From positions 62,001 to 126,000 of the forward strand of contig CAKRMH010000003.1 in NCBI GenBank assembly GCA_934364805.1: a DNA stretch of 64,000 nt, in the 5' to 3' direction. Shown here one piece after another: positions 17,624 through 26,115 of the stretch (the first letter of the stretch is position 1; each line of letters begins with the position of its first letter). The position numbers and the translations under genes were made by a program. This stretch comes from an uncultured Lachnospiraceae bacterium (GTDB lineage: Bacteria > Bacillota > Clostridia > Lachnospirales > Lachnospiraceae). The notes under the pieces are model-generated. The model did not search any database and had not been told where the DNA came from. It saw only the letters and a program-made list of their open reading frames with translations.

Positions 17624-17692
17624 ATTATTCACACTTAGTCTCTGAATTATTTCAAAATATATTCTAATTTCTATATTAACCAAACACGCAAC

Positions 17693-17721
17693 ATTATAGC
17701 AAAAAAAAAGCTATTTTTCAA
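17693..17721 (-). promoter_or_regulatory. Promoter of the tagA-like/yitT operon
   Basis: TTGAAA (17716-17721), 17 bp, then TATAAT (17693-17698) on the minus strand, giving a leader of about 65 nt. The spacer holds a run of nine T. Confidence 0.7.
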
Positions 17722-17917
17722 CTTCTTGTTTTGTGTGTCAATTTAAAACAATTTGTGACATTTTATTACAATTCGGTTTACTATTTTTTGTTTTTGTACA
17801 TTTGAAATGTCAATTACAAATTTGATTTTTCTATCAACCTTATCAACTTTATGATATCTGAACAAAACAATCGTTCTTTTTATTTCACTCTATCAACTTG
17901 AAAATTACCCACTTTTT

Positions 17918-17997
17918 TGTGGATAAAGTGTATAACTTAGTGTATAACTCATTTTTGTGGCATTTTTAAGGCATACAATGTGGATAACTTTTCCACA
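17918..17997. promoter_or_regulatory. DnaA-box cluster
   Basis: Two perfect boxes TGTGGATAA (17918-17926, 17979-17987), two AGTGTATAA variants (17927-17935, 17939-17947) and one TTTTCCACA (17989-17997) fall within 80 bp of an AT-rich gene-free region. Additional TATCAACTT-type motifs lie just upstream (about 17835-17900). dnaA, dnaN and rpmH are not present, so this is probably a non-origin DnaA-binding cluster. The surrounding 17722-18165 stretch shows no credible gene. Confidence 0.65.
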
Positions 17998-18165
17998 CTC
18001 TTGTCCACTGTAATGTAGGTAACTTGTCATTTCCTTTTGTCGATTCCTGATATTTTGTGCAAACTGTATAGAATGGCTGCTGTCGATTTTGTTGTTATTT
18101 TGCAGGAAATGAATTTCAAGTTGCATTAGACACACAATTCCGACAATATCGTTTTTCATTTTTGT

Positions 18166-18197
18166 AAAAAAAAAACCGCAGACCATATGGTCTGCGG
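18166..18197 (-). terminator. Terminator of the NlpC/P60 gene
   Basis: Perfect stem CCGCAGACCAT/ATGGTCTGCGG followed on the minus strand by a run of T. Confidence 0.9.
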
Positions 18198-18243
18198 CAT
18201 CTTCGCTGATTCTATACAATATTAACCTGTTCTCAGATTCTCA

Positions 18244-19494
18244 CTAGAAAATACGGCGAACTGAAATAATCGGGTTGTAGTTTGCAGGTGATGTATATTT
18301 GATACCTGTTGAACTTGTTGCAGCATGTACGATTGTGTTATTGCCTACGTAAATTGCAACATGTCCACTGTAGCATACAATGTCACCTGGCTGCATGTCT
18401 GATACACTTACTTCGTATCCACAGCTTCTCATTGCGCTTGAGCTATGTGGTAAACTGATTCCGAACTGTGCGTATACAGCCATTACAAATCCTGAGCAGT
18501 CAGCTCCGTTTGTTAAGCTTGTTCCACCATATACATATGGATTACCAACAAACTGTCCTGCATAGTTGGCAACTGCCTGTCCATTGCTTCCGCTTGGTGC
18601 ACTATAACTCTGTGAGCTTGATGCACTACTGCTTTCAGCTGCTGCACTTGATGATGCAGAACTTGACGATGTGGATGTAGAAGATTTGGTACTGTTCTTC
18701 TTAGCTGCCGCTGCCTGAGCTGCCTGTGCTGCTGCAGCTGCTTCTGCCGCTGCCTGTCTCTCTGCTTCTTCTTTTGCAAGACGGGCTTCCTCTTCTTCTT
18801 TGGATTCAGCATATGTATATTCTGTCGATAAGTTTACATAATCACTGGATACATATCCGGTTCCTTCTTCAATGGATACTGCTACCCATCCATCATTTGA
18901 CTCATCAATAACAGTGAGTTCTTCCTGATCCGGAACCAGTCCAAGTACCTGACTGTCTGTTGAAGCCTCAGTACGGACTTTCAATGTCTCTGTATTTACA
19001 GTTGCAACTCTCTTTCCAACACTCTTGGCAAGAGCCTCGTCTCCAACTACTACAAATTCTGTCTTAACATAGCCTTCTACGTTACCGGAAGAGATCTTAT
19101 ACCATCCATTCTCTTCTCCTTCAACAGTAGCTGCGGAATTGTCATAAAGCTTACCAACAACATCGCTGTCCTCAGATGCTCCGGAACGGACATTGACATA
19201 ATTATCAACCTGTGCAACTGCGATATCTGCATACTCACTTGCAACGACCGGAGCCTGATTCTCTTCAACTGCCGGCTGTGCTGCAGCAAGCACTGCGCTT
19301 TCTTCACTCTGCTTCATGCACTGTGAAAGTGCAAGCGAAACACCTGCTGTTGGAAGTGCGGATGATGTCATAATATTAGACGTATAACTTGTAACACCTG
19401 CTGTCGGTGCTGCCTGCACTGCCATAGTTCCTGTACCGATGGTAATCATACCGGTCAGTACACATGCTGTTACTCTTGTTACGTTTTTTCTCAT
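18244..19494 (-). CDS. NlpC/P60 peptidoglycan endopeptidase with two SH3 domains
   Basis: A 416-residue secreted D,L-endopeptidase-type enzyme. A signal peptide (~1-30) is followed by two bacterial SH3 domains (~90-150 and ~160-225). An Ala/Glu-rich helix and Ser-rich linker span ~230-300, and a C-terminal NlpC/P60 domain follows. The catalytic Cys is in GADCSGFVMAVYAQFG, the His in GHVAIYVG, and the third polar residue in IVHAAT. The start at 19494 has GGAGG 10 nt upstream. It is monocistronic between its own promoter and terminator. Its leader carries a WalR-like box, consistent with cell-wall homeostasis control. Confidence 0.94.
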   Translation of the reverse strand: MRKNVTRVTACVLTGMITIGTGTMAVQAAPTAGVTSYTSNIMTSSALPTAGVSLALSQCMKQSEESAVLAAAQPAVEENQAPVVASEYADIAVAQVDNYVNVRSGASEDSDVVGKLYDNSAATVEGEENGWYKISSGNVEGYVKTEFVVVGDEALAKSVGKRVATVNTETLKVRTEASTDSQVLGLVPDQEELTVIDESNDGWVAVSIEEGTGYVSSDYVNLSTEYTYAESKEEEEARLAKEEAERQAAAEAAAAAQAAQAAAAKKNSTKSSTSTSSSSASSSAAAESSSASSSQSYSAPSGSNGQAVANYAGQFVGNPYVYGGTSLTNGADCSGFVMAVYAQFGISLPHSSSAMRSCGYEVSVSDMQPGDIVCYSGHVAIYVGNNTIVHAATSSTGIKYTSPANYNPIISVRRIF

Positions 19495-19530
19495 AAAAAT
19501 GATGCCTCCAAATTTCCCCATATAACATTT

Positions 19531-19547
19531 ATTACGAATTTATTACA
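19531..19547 (-). promoter_or_regulatory. WalR-like box in the NlpC/P60 leader
   Basis: TGTAAT-AAATT-CGTAAT on the minus strand matches the WalR (YycF) consensus of two TGTWAH half-sites 5 bp apart, with one mismatch. A further CGTAAC half-site lies 3 bp upstream. The box sits about +8 to +24 relative to the predicted start, a position that in B. subtilis goes with WalR repression. Confidence 0.5.
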
Positions 19548-19561
19548 AATGTTACGGTGCT

Positions 19562-19590
19562 ATTATAACAAAGGCACAACTTTGTGTCAA
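19562..19590 (-). promoter_or_regulatory. Promoter of the NlpC/P60 gene
   Basis: Consensus TTGACA (19585-19590), 17 bp, TATAAT (19562-19567). The leader is about 60 nt. Confidence 0.9.
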
Positions 19591-19781
19591 CCCGATCTCC
19601 TTAATTTTTCGTCAGTTTTCGTACTTTTTTTGGCATTTTTTTACATAAGTTCGGCAGTTTTATGTAAAATTTTGGAATATCCGCTTATTTGCACAATTTT
19701 TCTGTGAATGTATCTCTTTACTTTCTATGTCCACCATGCTACACTGTAATAGGAAAAAGATACTAGAAAGGTGGGATTTTT

Positions 19782-19979
19782 ATGGATTTCTATGGAATTG
19801 ATAGTGCGCTCAGTGCAGTACAGGCAAACCCATCCACAAACACCTTAAGTGGAGCAGTCAGCATGCAGTTACTTGCAGACTCTCTCGACAACTCAGAGCA
19901 GATGGGAAACAATATGGTCAAAATGATGGAGAATTCTGTAACTCCATATCTTGGCAGCAATATTGATACATACGTATAG
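19782..19979 (+). CDS. YjfB-like small protein (putative motility protein family)
   Basis: A 65-residue protein preceded by GAAAGGTGG. Sequence traits such as SALSAVQANPSTNTLSGAVS and a central MQLLADSLDNSEQMGNNMV segment match the YjfB family. That family is annotated as putative motility proteins because it tracks with flagellated Firmicutes. No flagellar gene is present in this window. Function is unknown. Confidence 0.75.
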   Translation: MDFYGIDSALSAVQANPSTNTLSGAVSMQLLADSLDNSEQMGNNMVKMMENSVTPYLGSNIDTYV

Positions 19980-20004
19980 TAAAGAATCCCTTTTCTATAC
20001 ACGA

Positions 20005-20049
20005 AAACAGGGCAGTTTCAAAAGTCTGACTTTTGAAACTGCCCTGTTT
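20005..20049. terminator. Bidirectional terminator, 21-bp perfect stem
   Basis: AAACAGGGCAGTTTCAAAAG and its complement around a 3-nt loop form a 21-bp uninterrupted stem. It separates the plus-strand YjfB gene from the minus-strand ridA gene and can serve both. Confidence 0.9.
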
Positions 20050-20060
20050 GATATCACGTC

Positions 20061-20435
20061 TTATTTGATGGCAATTGCCTCGATCTCTAACATAACATCT
20101 TTTGGAAGCCTTGCAACTTCTACACAGCTTCTTGATGGGAAGTCGGATGTGAAGAATGTCTTATACACCTCATTGATGATTCCGAAATCATTCATTTCCT
20201 TAATGAAAACAGTTGTCTTTACAACGTTATCCATATTGGTTCCTGCTGCTTCAAGCAGATTGGAAAGGTTGGTCAGTGCCTGTTTTGCCTGTGCCTGTGA
20301 ACCTTCCGGGATCTCACCTGTTTCCGGAACTACAGGAATGATTCCTGATGTATATACCATTCCGTTTACTTCAATCGCCTGTGAATATGGTCCGATTGCT
20401 GCCGGAGCTTTTGGAGTGCTGATTACTTTTTTCAT
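20061..20435 (-). CDS. ridA: RidA family enamine/imine deaminase
   Basis: A 124-residue protein that hydrolyses reactive 2-aminoacrylate-type enamines made by PLP enzymes, protecting metabolism in the cytoplasm. Family marks are AIGPYSQAIEVNGMVYTSG, QAKQALTNLSNLLEAAG and the active-site arginine in PSRSCVEVARLP. It is monocistronic, sharing the strong terminator at 20005-20049. Confidence 0.95.
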   Translation of the reverse strand: MKKVISTPKAPAAIGPYSQAIEVNGMVYTSGIIPVVPETGEIPEGSQAQAKQALTNLSNLLEAAGTNMDNVVKTTVFIKEMNDFGIINEVYKTFFTSDFPSRSCVEVARLPKDVMLEIEAIAIK

Positions 20436-20542
20436 TTGATAATTCCTTCTTTCCTGTTATTAACATACCGATCATCAACCTGATCCATGTATATATCTAC
20501 ACTATATTACAAGTCATTTTGTCTGTCTACCCTCTATCTGTT

Positions 20543-21376
20543 TCAGATCTTTCGGATTTTTCCATCGGTAAGATCGACCAGATGTTCTTTATACAGATGT
20601 CCGACTGCACGTTTGAATGCATTTTTGCTTAATCCTGTCTCTCTTTTGATAACCTCAGGACTTGCCTTCTCGGAAAACGGAAGTACTCCCGCGTAGGAAT
20701 CTAAGATCTCTAATATCTTTTCCGCATCTGCGTCCATCTGAATATATGCCTTTTCACGGAGCGTCAGATCAAGCTTTCCATCCGGTTTTACACCGACAAC
20801 TTTCGCCTCGATCACATCTCCGATTCTCAAGAAACTGTGATCCTCATGATTTGGAATCCTTGCTGAAAACTGATCATCCACCGCTACAAAGGTTCCAAAA
20901 TTATCACTGAATTCATATACTCTTCCCGTTACTTTGTCATCCTTGTGATACGGAGAGTCTTTGCGGAGCAGATCATAGATTCCCTTCATGCTTGCGCACA
21001 GGCGGTTACTCTTATCAGTATAAAGCGTAACCAGGATCTCATCTTCTGCCTCGACTTTCTGTGTCATCTCTTTATATGGAAGGAACAGATCCTTTTCCAG
21101 TCCCCAGTCTAAAAATGCCCCGATCTTACCAACCTCTTTTACACGGAGGACAGCAAACTTTCCAAGTGTAAGTTTTGGTTCATTTGTTGTTGCGATCAGC
21201 CGGTCTTTTGAATCTTTATATAAGAAAATTCTGATCCGCTCTCCCTGTTTTGCATCCTCTGGAACCTGTTTCGCCGGGAGCAGTACATGTGTCTCGCTGT
21301 CCGGATCTTCTGCCAGATATACACCAAAATCTACTTTTTTTACATAATATAATTCCTGATATTCACCTAATCTCAT
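20543..21376 (-). CDS. S1 RNA-binding domain protein, CvfB/YitL-like
   Basis: A 277-residue protein with several S1-type beta-barrel repeats (FAVLRVKEVGKIGAFLDWGL, then VTGRVYEFSDNFGTFVAVDD). The winged-helix tail contains KRETGLSKNAFKRAVGHLYK. This is the CvfB arrangement, known in staphylococci as an RNA-binding virulence regulator; targets here are unknown. The ATG at 21376 (MRLGEYQELYYV) has AGAGGGATGAG upstream and is 1 bp from the stop of the thioesterase gene, so the two are cotranscribed. Confidence 0.87.
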   Translation of the reverse strand: MRLGEYQELYYVKKVDFGVYLAEDPDSETHVLLPAKQVPEDAKQGERIRIFLYKDSKDRLIATTNEPKLTLGKFAVLRVKEVGKIGAFLDWGLEKDLFLPYKEMTQKVEAEDEILVTLYTDKSNRLCASMKGIYDLLRKDSPYHKDDKVTGRVYEFSDNFGTFVAVDDQFSARIPNHEDHSFLRIGDVIEAKVVGVKPDGKLDLTLREKAYIQMDADAEKILEILDSYAGVLPFSEKASPEVIKRETGLSKNAFKRAVGHLYKEHLVDLTDGKIRKI

Positions 21377-21377
21377 C

Positions 21378-22097
21378 TCATCCCTCTTTTCTTCCAAGAA
21401 ATTTTACGACAGCATATGGCTTTCCGTTCTCATCTGCAAGAACCGTCACCACTTCATGATCTTCGATCGTCACACGCGGATACAGAACATCATCCAGAAC
21501 CGCTGCTTTTTTATATTCTACACGGATTTCTTCTATTTGAAAATGCTCCGGTACAAATTCCTGTGCGATCATGACATATTTTTCATTATTCATATGGTAG
21601 TTCGTATCGATAAAATACTTTTGTACACGGACCGGTTCTTTTTCTTCATAGTTTTCCGGAACACGGATCTTCCGTTCTGTGGCGGAAAGTTCAAGTGGCT
21701 CCTCCATCCCATAGGCATCCCCCATGTCCTGTGGCACACGCAGTGGACGTCCGCTTTCCGTGTCTACCAGCACCCATATGGAATTGGCATATGCAAGGCG
21801 TTTTCCCTCAGCATTGTTCAATGCAAAATTGCGGTATCCATAAAATCCCTTAAAATCATATGCCCATGTCTGCACGTGAATTTCATCCGCAAGATACGGC
21901 ATCTCATCCACACGAACCTGCCAGGAGGATAATACCCATGCCATATGATGTTCTGCCAGATATTGGACACCCATGTCCAGCTGTTCTGACTGAAACACGG
22001 AGCAATCCTGAAAATACGACAAAAGAGCCAGCCATGTCATCTGTCCTTTTGCGTCTACCTCGCTGTATCGTACATTCCCGTTCATTTCGTAGACCAT
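21378..22097 (-). CDS. Acyl-ACP thioesterase
   Basis: A 239-residue double hot-dog protein that releases fatty acids from acyl carrier protein. The first hot-dog domain has YSEVDAKGQMTWLALLSYFQD and the second has FIDTNYHMNNEKYVMIAQEF, with the Asn/His catalytic-type residues in DTNYHMNN. AAGGAGG precedes the ATG. It is upstream of and coupled to the CvfB-like gene. Confidence 0.92.
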   Translation of the reverse strand: MVYEMNGNVRYSEVDAKGQMTWLALLSYFQDCSVFQSEQLDMGVQYLAEHHMAWVLSSWQVRVDEMPYLADEIHVQTWAYDFKGFYGYRNFALNNAEGKRLAYANSIWVLVDTESGRPLRVPQDMGDAYGMEEPLELSATERKIRVPENYEEKEPVRVQKYFIDTNYHMNNEKYVMIAQEFVPEHFQIEEIRVEYKKAAVLDDVLYPRVTIEDHEVVTVLADENGKPYAVVKFLGRKEG

Positions 22098-22133
22098 GAT
22101 ATCCTCCTTTTTAGGCCAAAGTAATTTCTAATA

Positions 22134-22166
22134 AAGTAAAAGCACCACTGATCACTCAGTAGTGCT
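22134..22166 (-). terminator. tRNA-Gln terminator
   Basis: AGCACTACTGA-GTGA-TCAGTGGTGCT followed by TTTACTTT on the minus strand, immediately after the tRNA. Confidence 0.85.
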
Positions 22167-22173
22167 TGATGAG

Positions 22174-22245
22174 CTGGCCCACAAGGATTCGAACCTTGAA
22201 ATGACGGAGTCAGAGTCCGTTGCCTTACCATTTGGCGATGGGCCA
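22174..22245 (-). tRNA. tRNA-Gln (CTG anticodon)
   Basis: Cloverleaf with 7-bp acceptor TGGCCCA/TGGGCCA, T-arm containing GGTTCGAATCC and anticodon stem ACGGA/TCCGT around CTCTGAC, giving anticodon CUG (reads CAG). The 3' CCA is not encoded. It has its own promoter and terminator. Confidence 0.96.
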
Positions 22246-22283
22246 TTACTTAGTTGTTTGTGTTGTTCGCTTCAACAATAGCT

Positions 22284-22312
22284 AGTATACATGCTCACCT
22301 GCTTTCTGTCAA
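22284..22312 (-). promoter_or_regulatory. tRNA-Gln promoter
   Basis: TTGACA (22307-22312), 17 bp, TATACT (22284-22289). The -35 box overlaps the last codons and stop of the upstream yigZ gene. Confidence 0.88.
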
Positions 22313-23016
22313 CAACTTTTTGTAAAAATTTTCACATTTTTTTCTACAATTGCGAATTCTATCTCGTCACCCCAGGAAATACGGGCATTCCCGCTTGTCT
22401 GCTCTGTAATTTTTTTCTCCAGATCGGTCTTCTTTTCGATTGGAACAAGTACCTGCATCGTCACATCCGCACCATATTCAGAATCAACAATGTGAATATT
22501 CTCCTGTCCGAACAGATACTGTAATTTTCCAATTCCATTATAATCGGTTCCGACCTCTAAAAGAATGCCTGCCTTCTTTTCAATGATCTGACTGGCTGCA
22601 AGACCTTCCTGCGTTGCTTTTTGATATGCTCTCACAAGTCCACCTGTACCGAGCAGCACACCGCCAAAATATCTGGTTACGACGACTGCTGCATTATGGA
22701 TTCCTTCCTTTAACAGAACATCAAGCATCGGACGTCCTGCTGTCTGCGCCGGCTCCCCATCATCAGAGCAGCGGGTGATCTCCTGACGTTCTCCAAGTAC
22801 AAATGCAGAACAGTTATGTCTTGCATCCCAGTATTTCTTTTTCATTTCATTGATAAAAGCAACTGCCTCTTCCTCCGTTTCCACAGGACGAACCGTGGCA
22901 ATAAATCTGGATTTCTTCTCCACGATCTCTCCTTCGCCACCTTTGTATACAATCTTATAGCCTTCCAGTAAAGATTCCTGAGCTGGTTTTGTTTTTTCAC
23001 TGCTGTTCTTTGCCAT
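22309..23016 (-). CDS. YigZ/IMPACT family protein
   Basis: A 235-residue protein with the conserved IMPACT N-terminal domain (KKSRFIATVRPVETEEEA, DDGEPAQTAGRPMLDVL, VVVTRYFGGVLLGTGGLVRA) and a C-terminal ferredoxin-like DUF1949 domain. The family binds nucleic acid and is linked to translational control, but the bacterial role is unsettled. GGGAGAA lies 9 nt before the ATG. It is divergent from the PBP gene. Confidence 0.93.
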   Translation of the reverse strand: MAKNSSEKTKPAQESLLEGYKIVYKGGEGEIVEKKSRFIATVRPVETEEEAVAFINEMKKKYWDARHNCSAFVLGERQEITRCSDDGEPAQTAGRPMLDVLLKEGIHNAAVVVTRYFGGVLLGTGGLVRAYQKATQEGLAASQIIEKKAGILLEVGTDYNGIGKLQYLFGQENIHIVDSEYGADVTMQVLVPIEKKTDLEKKITEQTSGNARISWGDEIEFAIVEKNVKIFTKSC

Positions 23017-23274
23017 TTATGTGTTCTCCCTGTATAAAATTACCATTTTCTTCCGATACTTATCCATGACATGATATTTTCTGTGTGGATGTATGCTCAT
23101 ATAGTATATCATGTTCATCATTCACAATACAATTTTTTCTTTATTATACCGTTAATTTTTGCTATAATATTGATTAAGCGTACTTTTATACAAGCACCGC
23201 TTATCAGGAATTCTGCGATTGCAGTTTTCTTTGCACATAAAAATAGAATACAGCGAACTCAAAGGAGGGCCTAT

Positions 23275-25998
23275 ATGAATTACGGAAAACACAGTACAAA
23301 GCGTCTGGAAAAACAGGCTGACGCTAAAAGTACGAAAATTCGTAAGAAGTTCGGCATCATTATCTGCAAGGCAGTTTTGATCGGTATCCTGCTAGTCGTG
23401 GTAATCGGCGGATGTGCCGGTGTCGGTATTATGAAAGGCATTATTGATTCTGCCCCTGATATTTCCGAGATTGACGTTACTCCTACCGGTTTTTCCACAA
23501 CCGTTCTCGCAAGCGACGGAACGGAAACCGCCACTCTTGTCGGTTCCGGTTCCAATCGTCAGTATGTGACGATTGACGAGATCCCGGAATACCTTCAGCA
23601 TGCATTTGTTGCAGTGGAAGATTCCCGGTTCTATGAGCATAATGGTATTGACCTTTATGGAATCGGCCGTGCTGCTGTAAGTGGCATTTTATCCGGTGGC
23701 GACTTTGATCAGGGTGCCAGTACGATCACCCAGCAGCTCATCAAGAACAATGTTCTGACAACGTGGACCAGCGAGACTACTTTTATCGAACGTCTTCAGC
23801 GTAAGATCCAGGAACAGTATCTTGCTGTCAAACTGGAGGAACAGGTTCAGGACAAAGACTGGATTCTCGAGAATTATCTGAATTCCATCAACCTTGGGGC
23901 TAATACACTTGGTGTTCAGGCTGCATCCCAGAAATATTTCGGCAAGGACGTATCCGAGCTGACACTTTCCGAGTGTGCCGTGATCGCAGGTATCACCAAG
24001 AATCCTTCCGGATATAATCCGATCACCCACCCGGATGCCAATGCGAAACGGCGTACAAAGGTATTGGATGATATGCTCGACCAGAAGTACATTACACAGT
24101 CTGAGTATAACGAGGCAATGGCCGACGATGTTTATTCCAGAATCGCCGAATATAACTCCGTGAACGATGACAGTGTCAATTCTTATTTCGTAGATGCTCT
24201 GATCGAGCAGGTGATCGACGACCTCGTCAACATCAAGGGATATTCGGAAACCGAAGCCTACAAAGCAATCTACCAGGGCGGTCTGACCATCAACTCCACT
24301 CAGGATCTGAACATCCAGCAAATTGCTGATGAAGAGGTCAACAATGCAGACAATTACAGTGGAAACCCGAAATACTCCTTCAGTCTTTCTTTCCAGGTAA
24401 AACTGGCGGATGGTACCTATAAGACCTATACAAATCAGACGATGCTTTCCTATTATAAGGAAAAGACTGGCAATCAGGAGTTTTCCATTGATTACAGTTC
24501 TGAGGATGAGTGTTATGCCGCAATCTCCCAATATGAGCAGGATGTTCTTGGGGAAGGCGATACCATCGTAGACGGAACCGAATCCATTCATATTACTCTG
24601 CAGCCTCAGGTTGCAGCAACGATCATGGATCAGTATTCCGGAAAAGTGCTCGCTCTTGTCGGCGGACGTGGCGATAAGGTTGGAAACCGTACGTGGAACC
24701 GTGCAACAGACACAACCCGTCAGCCTGGTTCCTGCTTCAAGATCATCGGATGCTATGCACCGGCTCTGGATGCGGGCGGACGTACTCTGGCTTCTGTTGA
24801 AGACGATGCGCCTTTTACCGTAGGAAGCAAAACCTTCAATAACTATGATTTCCGCTACCGCGGATTCACCAATTACCGTACTGCGATCACCAATTCCATG
24901 AACGTCGTAACGGTAAAAGCATTACAGAGAATCGGTGTTGACCTTGGTTACCAGTATGCACAGAGTTTTGGATTTACTACACTGGTCGATCAGGACAAAA
25001 ACCTTGCACTTGCACTTGGTGGTCTGACCAACGGTGTTACCAATCTGGAGCTGACTGCAGCATATGCAACAATTGCCAATTCCGGTGATTATAACGAGCC
25101 AATCTTCTATACTACGATTTACGATCACGATGGCAATCTGCTTCTTGACCGTACTGAGAATCAGGAACAGCACGAGGTTTTAAGTGATGATACCGCATGG
25201 CTTTTAACCGATGCCATGAAAGATGTTCTGACATCTGGTACCGGTAAAAGTGCTTATTTTGGCATGAATATGGGACAGGCCGGTAAAACAGGTACAACAA
25301 CCGGTAACCGTGACACCGTATTTGCCGCATACACTCCATATTACACATGTGCGATCTGGGGTGGATATGATGATAACGCTATGGAAAACGGTTCAACAAA
25401 CTATCCGAAGGTTATCTGGAAATCCATTATGACAAGACTTCACGAAGGTCTTGAGCCAAAAGATTTCACGATGCCATCCACGATATCAACCGCATCCGTA
25501 TGTAAAGAATCCGGACTTCTTCCACTCGAAGGTGTCTGTGACAACGACCAGCGTGGCTCCACAGTATATACGGAGTATTTTGCAAAAGATACCGTTCCGA
25601 CTACACAGTGTGACCACCATACATTATTAAATATTGATAACTCAACCGGTCTGATCGCCAATGCTTTCTGCCCGGCTGATCTGGTAGAACAAAAAGTATT
25701 TATTATCGGAGGAACTCCGGGAACAGAAGAAAATGACTTCCAGGCAAGTGAAGATTTCTTAAACCGCACCTGCGACGTCCATAATGCTTCCAATACCGGA
25801 ACAACTACTACCGATCCGGTACAGACAGATCCTGCTTCGACCAATTCCGGTACAGGCAGTGATTCCACCAGTACCTCAACAACGACAAGTAACAGTACTT
25901 CAACAACGTCAACCGGAACTTCCGGCGACAACGGAAGTACGGGTACTTCTTCCGATCAGAGTGGAAACAGAAATAATCCATCTGACAATGGCAATTAA
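23275..25998 (+). CDS. Class A penicillin-binding protein (PBP1A-type)
   Basis: A bifunctional peptidoglycan synthase of 907 residues. It has one N-terminal membrane helix (~24-48) and a GT51 glycosyltransferase with VEDSRFYEHNGIDLYG and GASTITQQLIKN. The transpeptidase carries the active serine in RQPGSCFKIIG, the SMN triad and KTGTTTGNRD. After residue ~840 comes a Ser/Thr/Gly-rich tail ending in SGNRNNPSDNGN. Its start is set by AAAGGAGGG at 23261-23269; the frame runs 68 codons further upstream without support. TATAAT at 23163-23168 may be its -10 box. Monocistronic. Confidence 0.95.
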   Translation: MNYGKHSTKRLEKQADAKSTKIRKKFGIIICKAVLIGILLVVVIGGCAGVGIMKGIIDSAPDISEIDVTPTGFSTTVLASDGTETATLVGSGSNRQYVTIDEIPEYLQHAFVAVEDSRFYEHNGIDLYGIGRAAVSGILSGGDFDQGASTITQQLIKNNVLTTWTSETTFIERLQRKIQEQYLAVKLEEQVQDKDWILENYLNSINLGANTLGVQAASQKYFGKDVSELTLSECAVIAGITKNPSGYNPITHPDANAKRRTKVLDDMLDQKYITQSEYNEAMADDVYSRIAEYNSVNDDSVNSYFVDALIEQVIDDLVNIKGYSETEAYKAIYQGGLTINSTQDLNIQQIADEEVNNADNYSGNPKYSFSLSFQVKLADGTYKTYTNQTMLSYYKEKTGNQEFSIDYSSEDECYAAISQYEQDVLGEGDTIVDGTESIHITLQPQVAATIMDQYSGKVLALVGGRGDKVGNRTWNRATDTTRQPGSCFKIIGCYAPALDAGGRTLASVEDDAPFTVGSKTFNNYDFRYRGFTNYRTAITNSMNVVTVKALQRIGVDLGYQYAQSFGFTTLVDQDKNLALALGGLTNGVTNLELTAAYATIANSGDYNEPIFYTTIYDHDGNLLLDRTENQEQHEVLSDDTAWLLTDAMKDVLTSGTGKSAYFGMNMGQAGKTGTTTGNRDTVFAAYTPYYTCAIWGGYDDNAMENGSTNYPKVIWKSIMTRLHEGLEPKDFTMPSTISTASVCKESGLLPLEGVCDNDQRGSTVYTEYFAKDTVPTTQCDHHTLLNIDNSTGLIANAFCPADLVEQKVFIIGGTPGTEENDFQASEDFLNRTCDVHNASNTGTTTTDPVQTDPASTNSGTGSDSTSTSTTTSNSTSTTSTGTSGDNGSTGTSSDQSGNRNNPSDNGN

Positions 25999-26014
25999 AC
26001 AATACGAAAACAGC

Positions 26015-26048
26015 AAAAACCCCGAAGCCAAAAGCTTCGGGGTTTTTG
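26015..26048 (+). terminator. Terminator of the PBP gene
   Basis: ACCCCGAAGC-CAAAA-GCTTCGGGGT followed by TTTT; A tract on the other side, so it may also work in reverse. Confidence 0.92.
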
Positions 26049-26085
26049 TTGTTTTGTTGATGTATATAACTAAGGGGATTAGATT

Positions 26086-26110
26086 CACTAATCTAACCAC
26101 TAGATTAGTG
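26086..26110 (-). terminator. Hairpin downstream of amt
   Basis: Perfect 10-bp stem CACTAATCTA/TAGATTAGTG just after the amt stop codon. It lacks a clear T-run on the minus strand, so termination by it is uncertain. Confidence 0.45.
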
Positions 26111-26115
26111 CTATG

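Noticed and set aside
17722..17997. Chromosomal replication origin
   Set aside because: DnaA boxes are present, but dnaA, dnaN, recF, gyrB, rnpA and rpmH are not in the window.
17905..18219. A 104-codon minus-strand frame
   Set aside because: It runs through the NlpC/P60 terminator and the DnaA-box cluster, has no ribosome site and no protein-like composition.
23689..24591. A 300-codon minus-strand frame inside the PBP gene
   Set aside because: It is the antisense shadow of a gene with clear GT51 and transpeptidase motifs.
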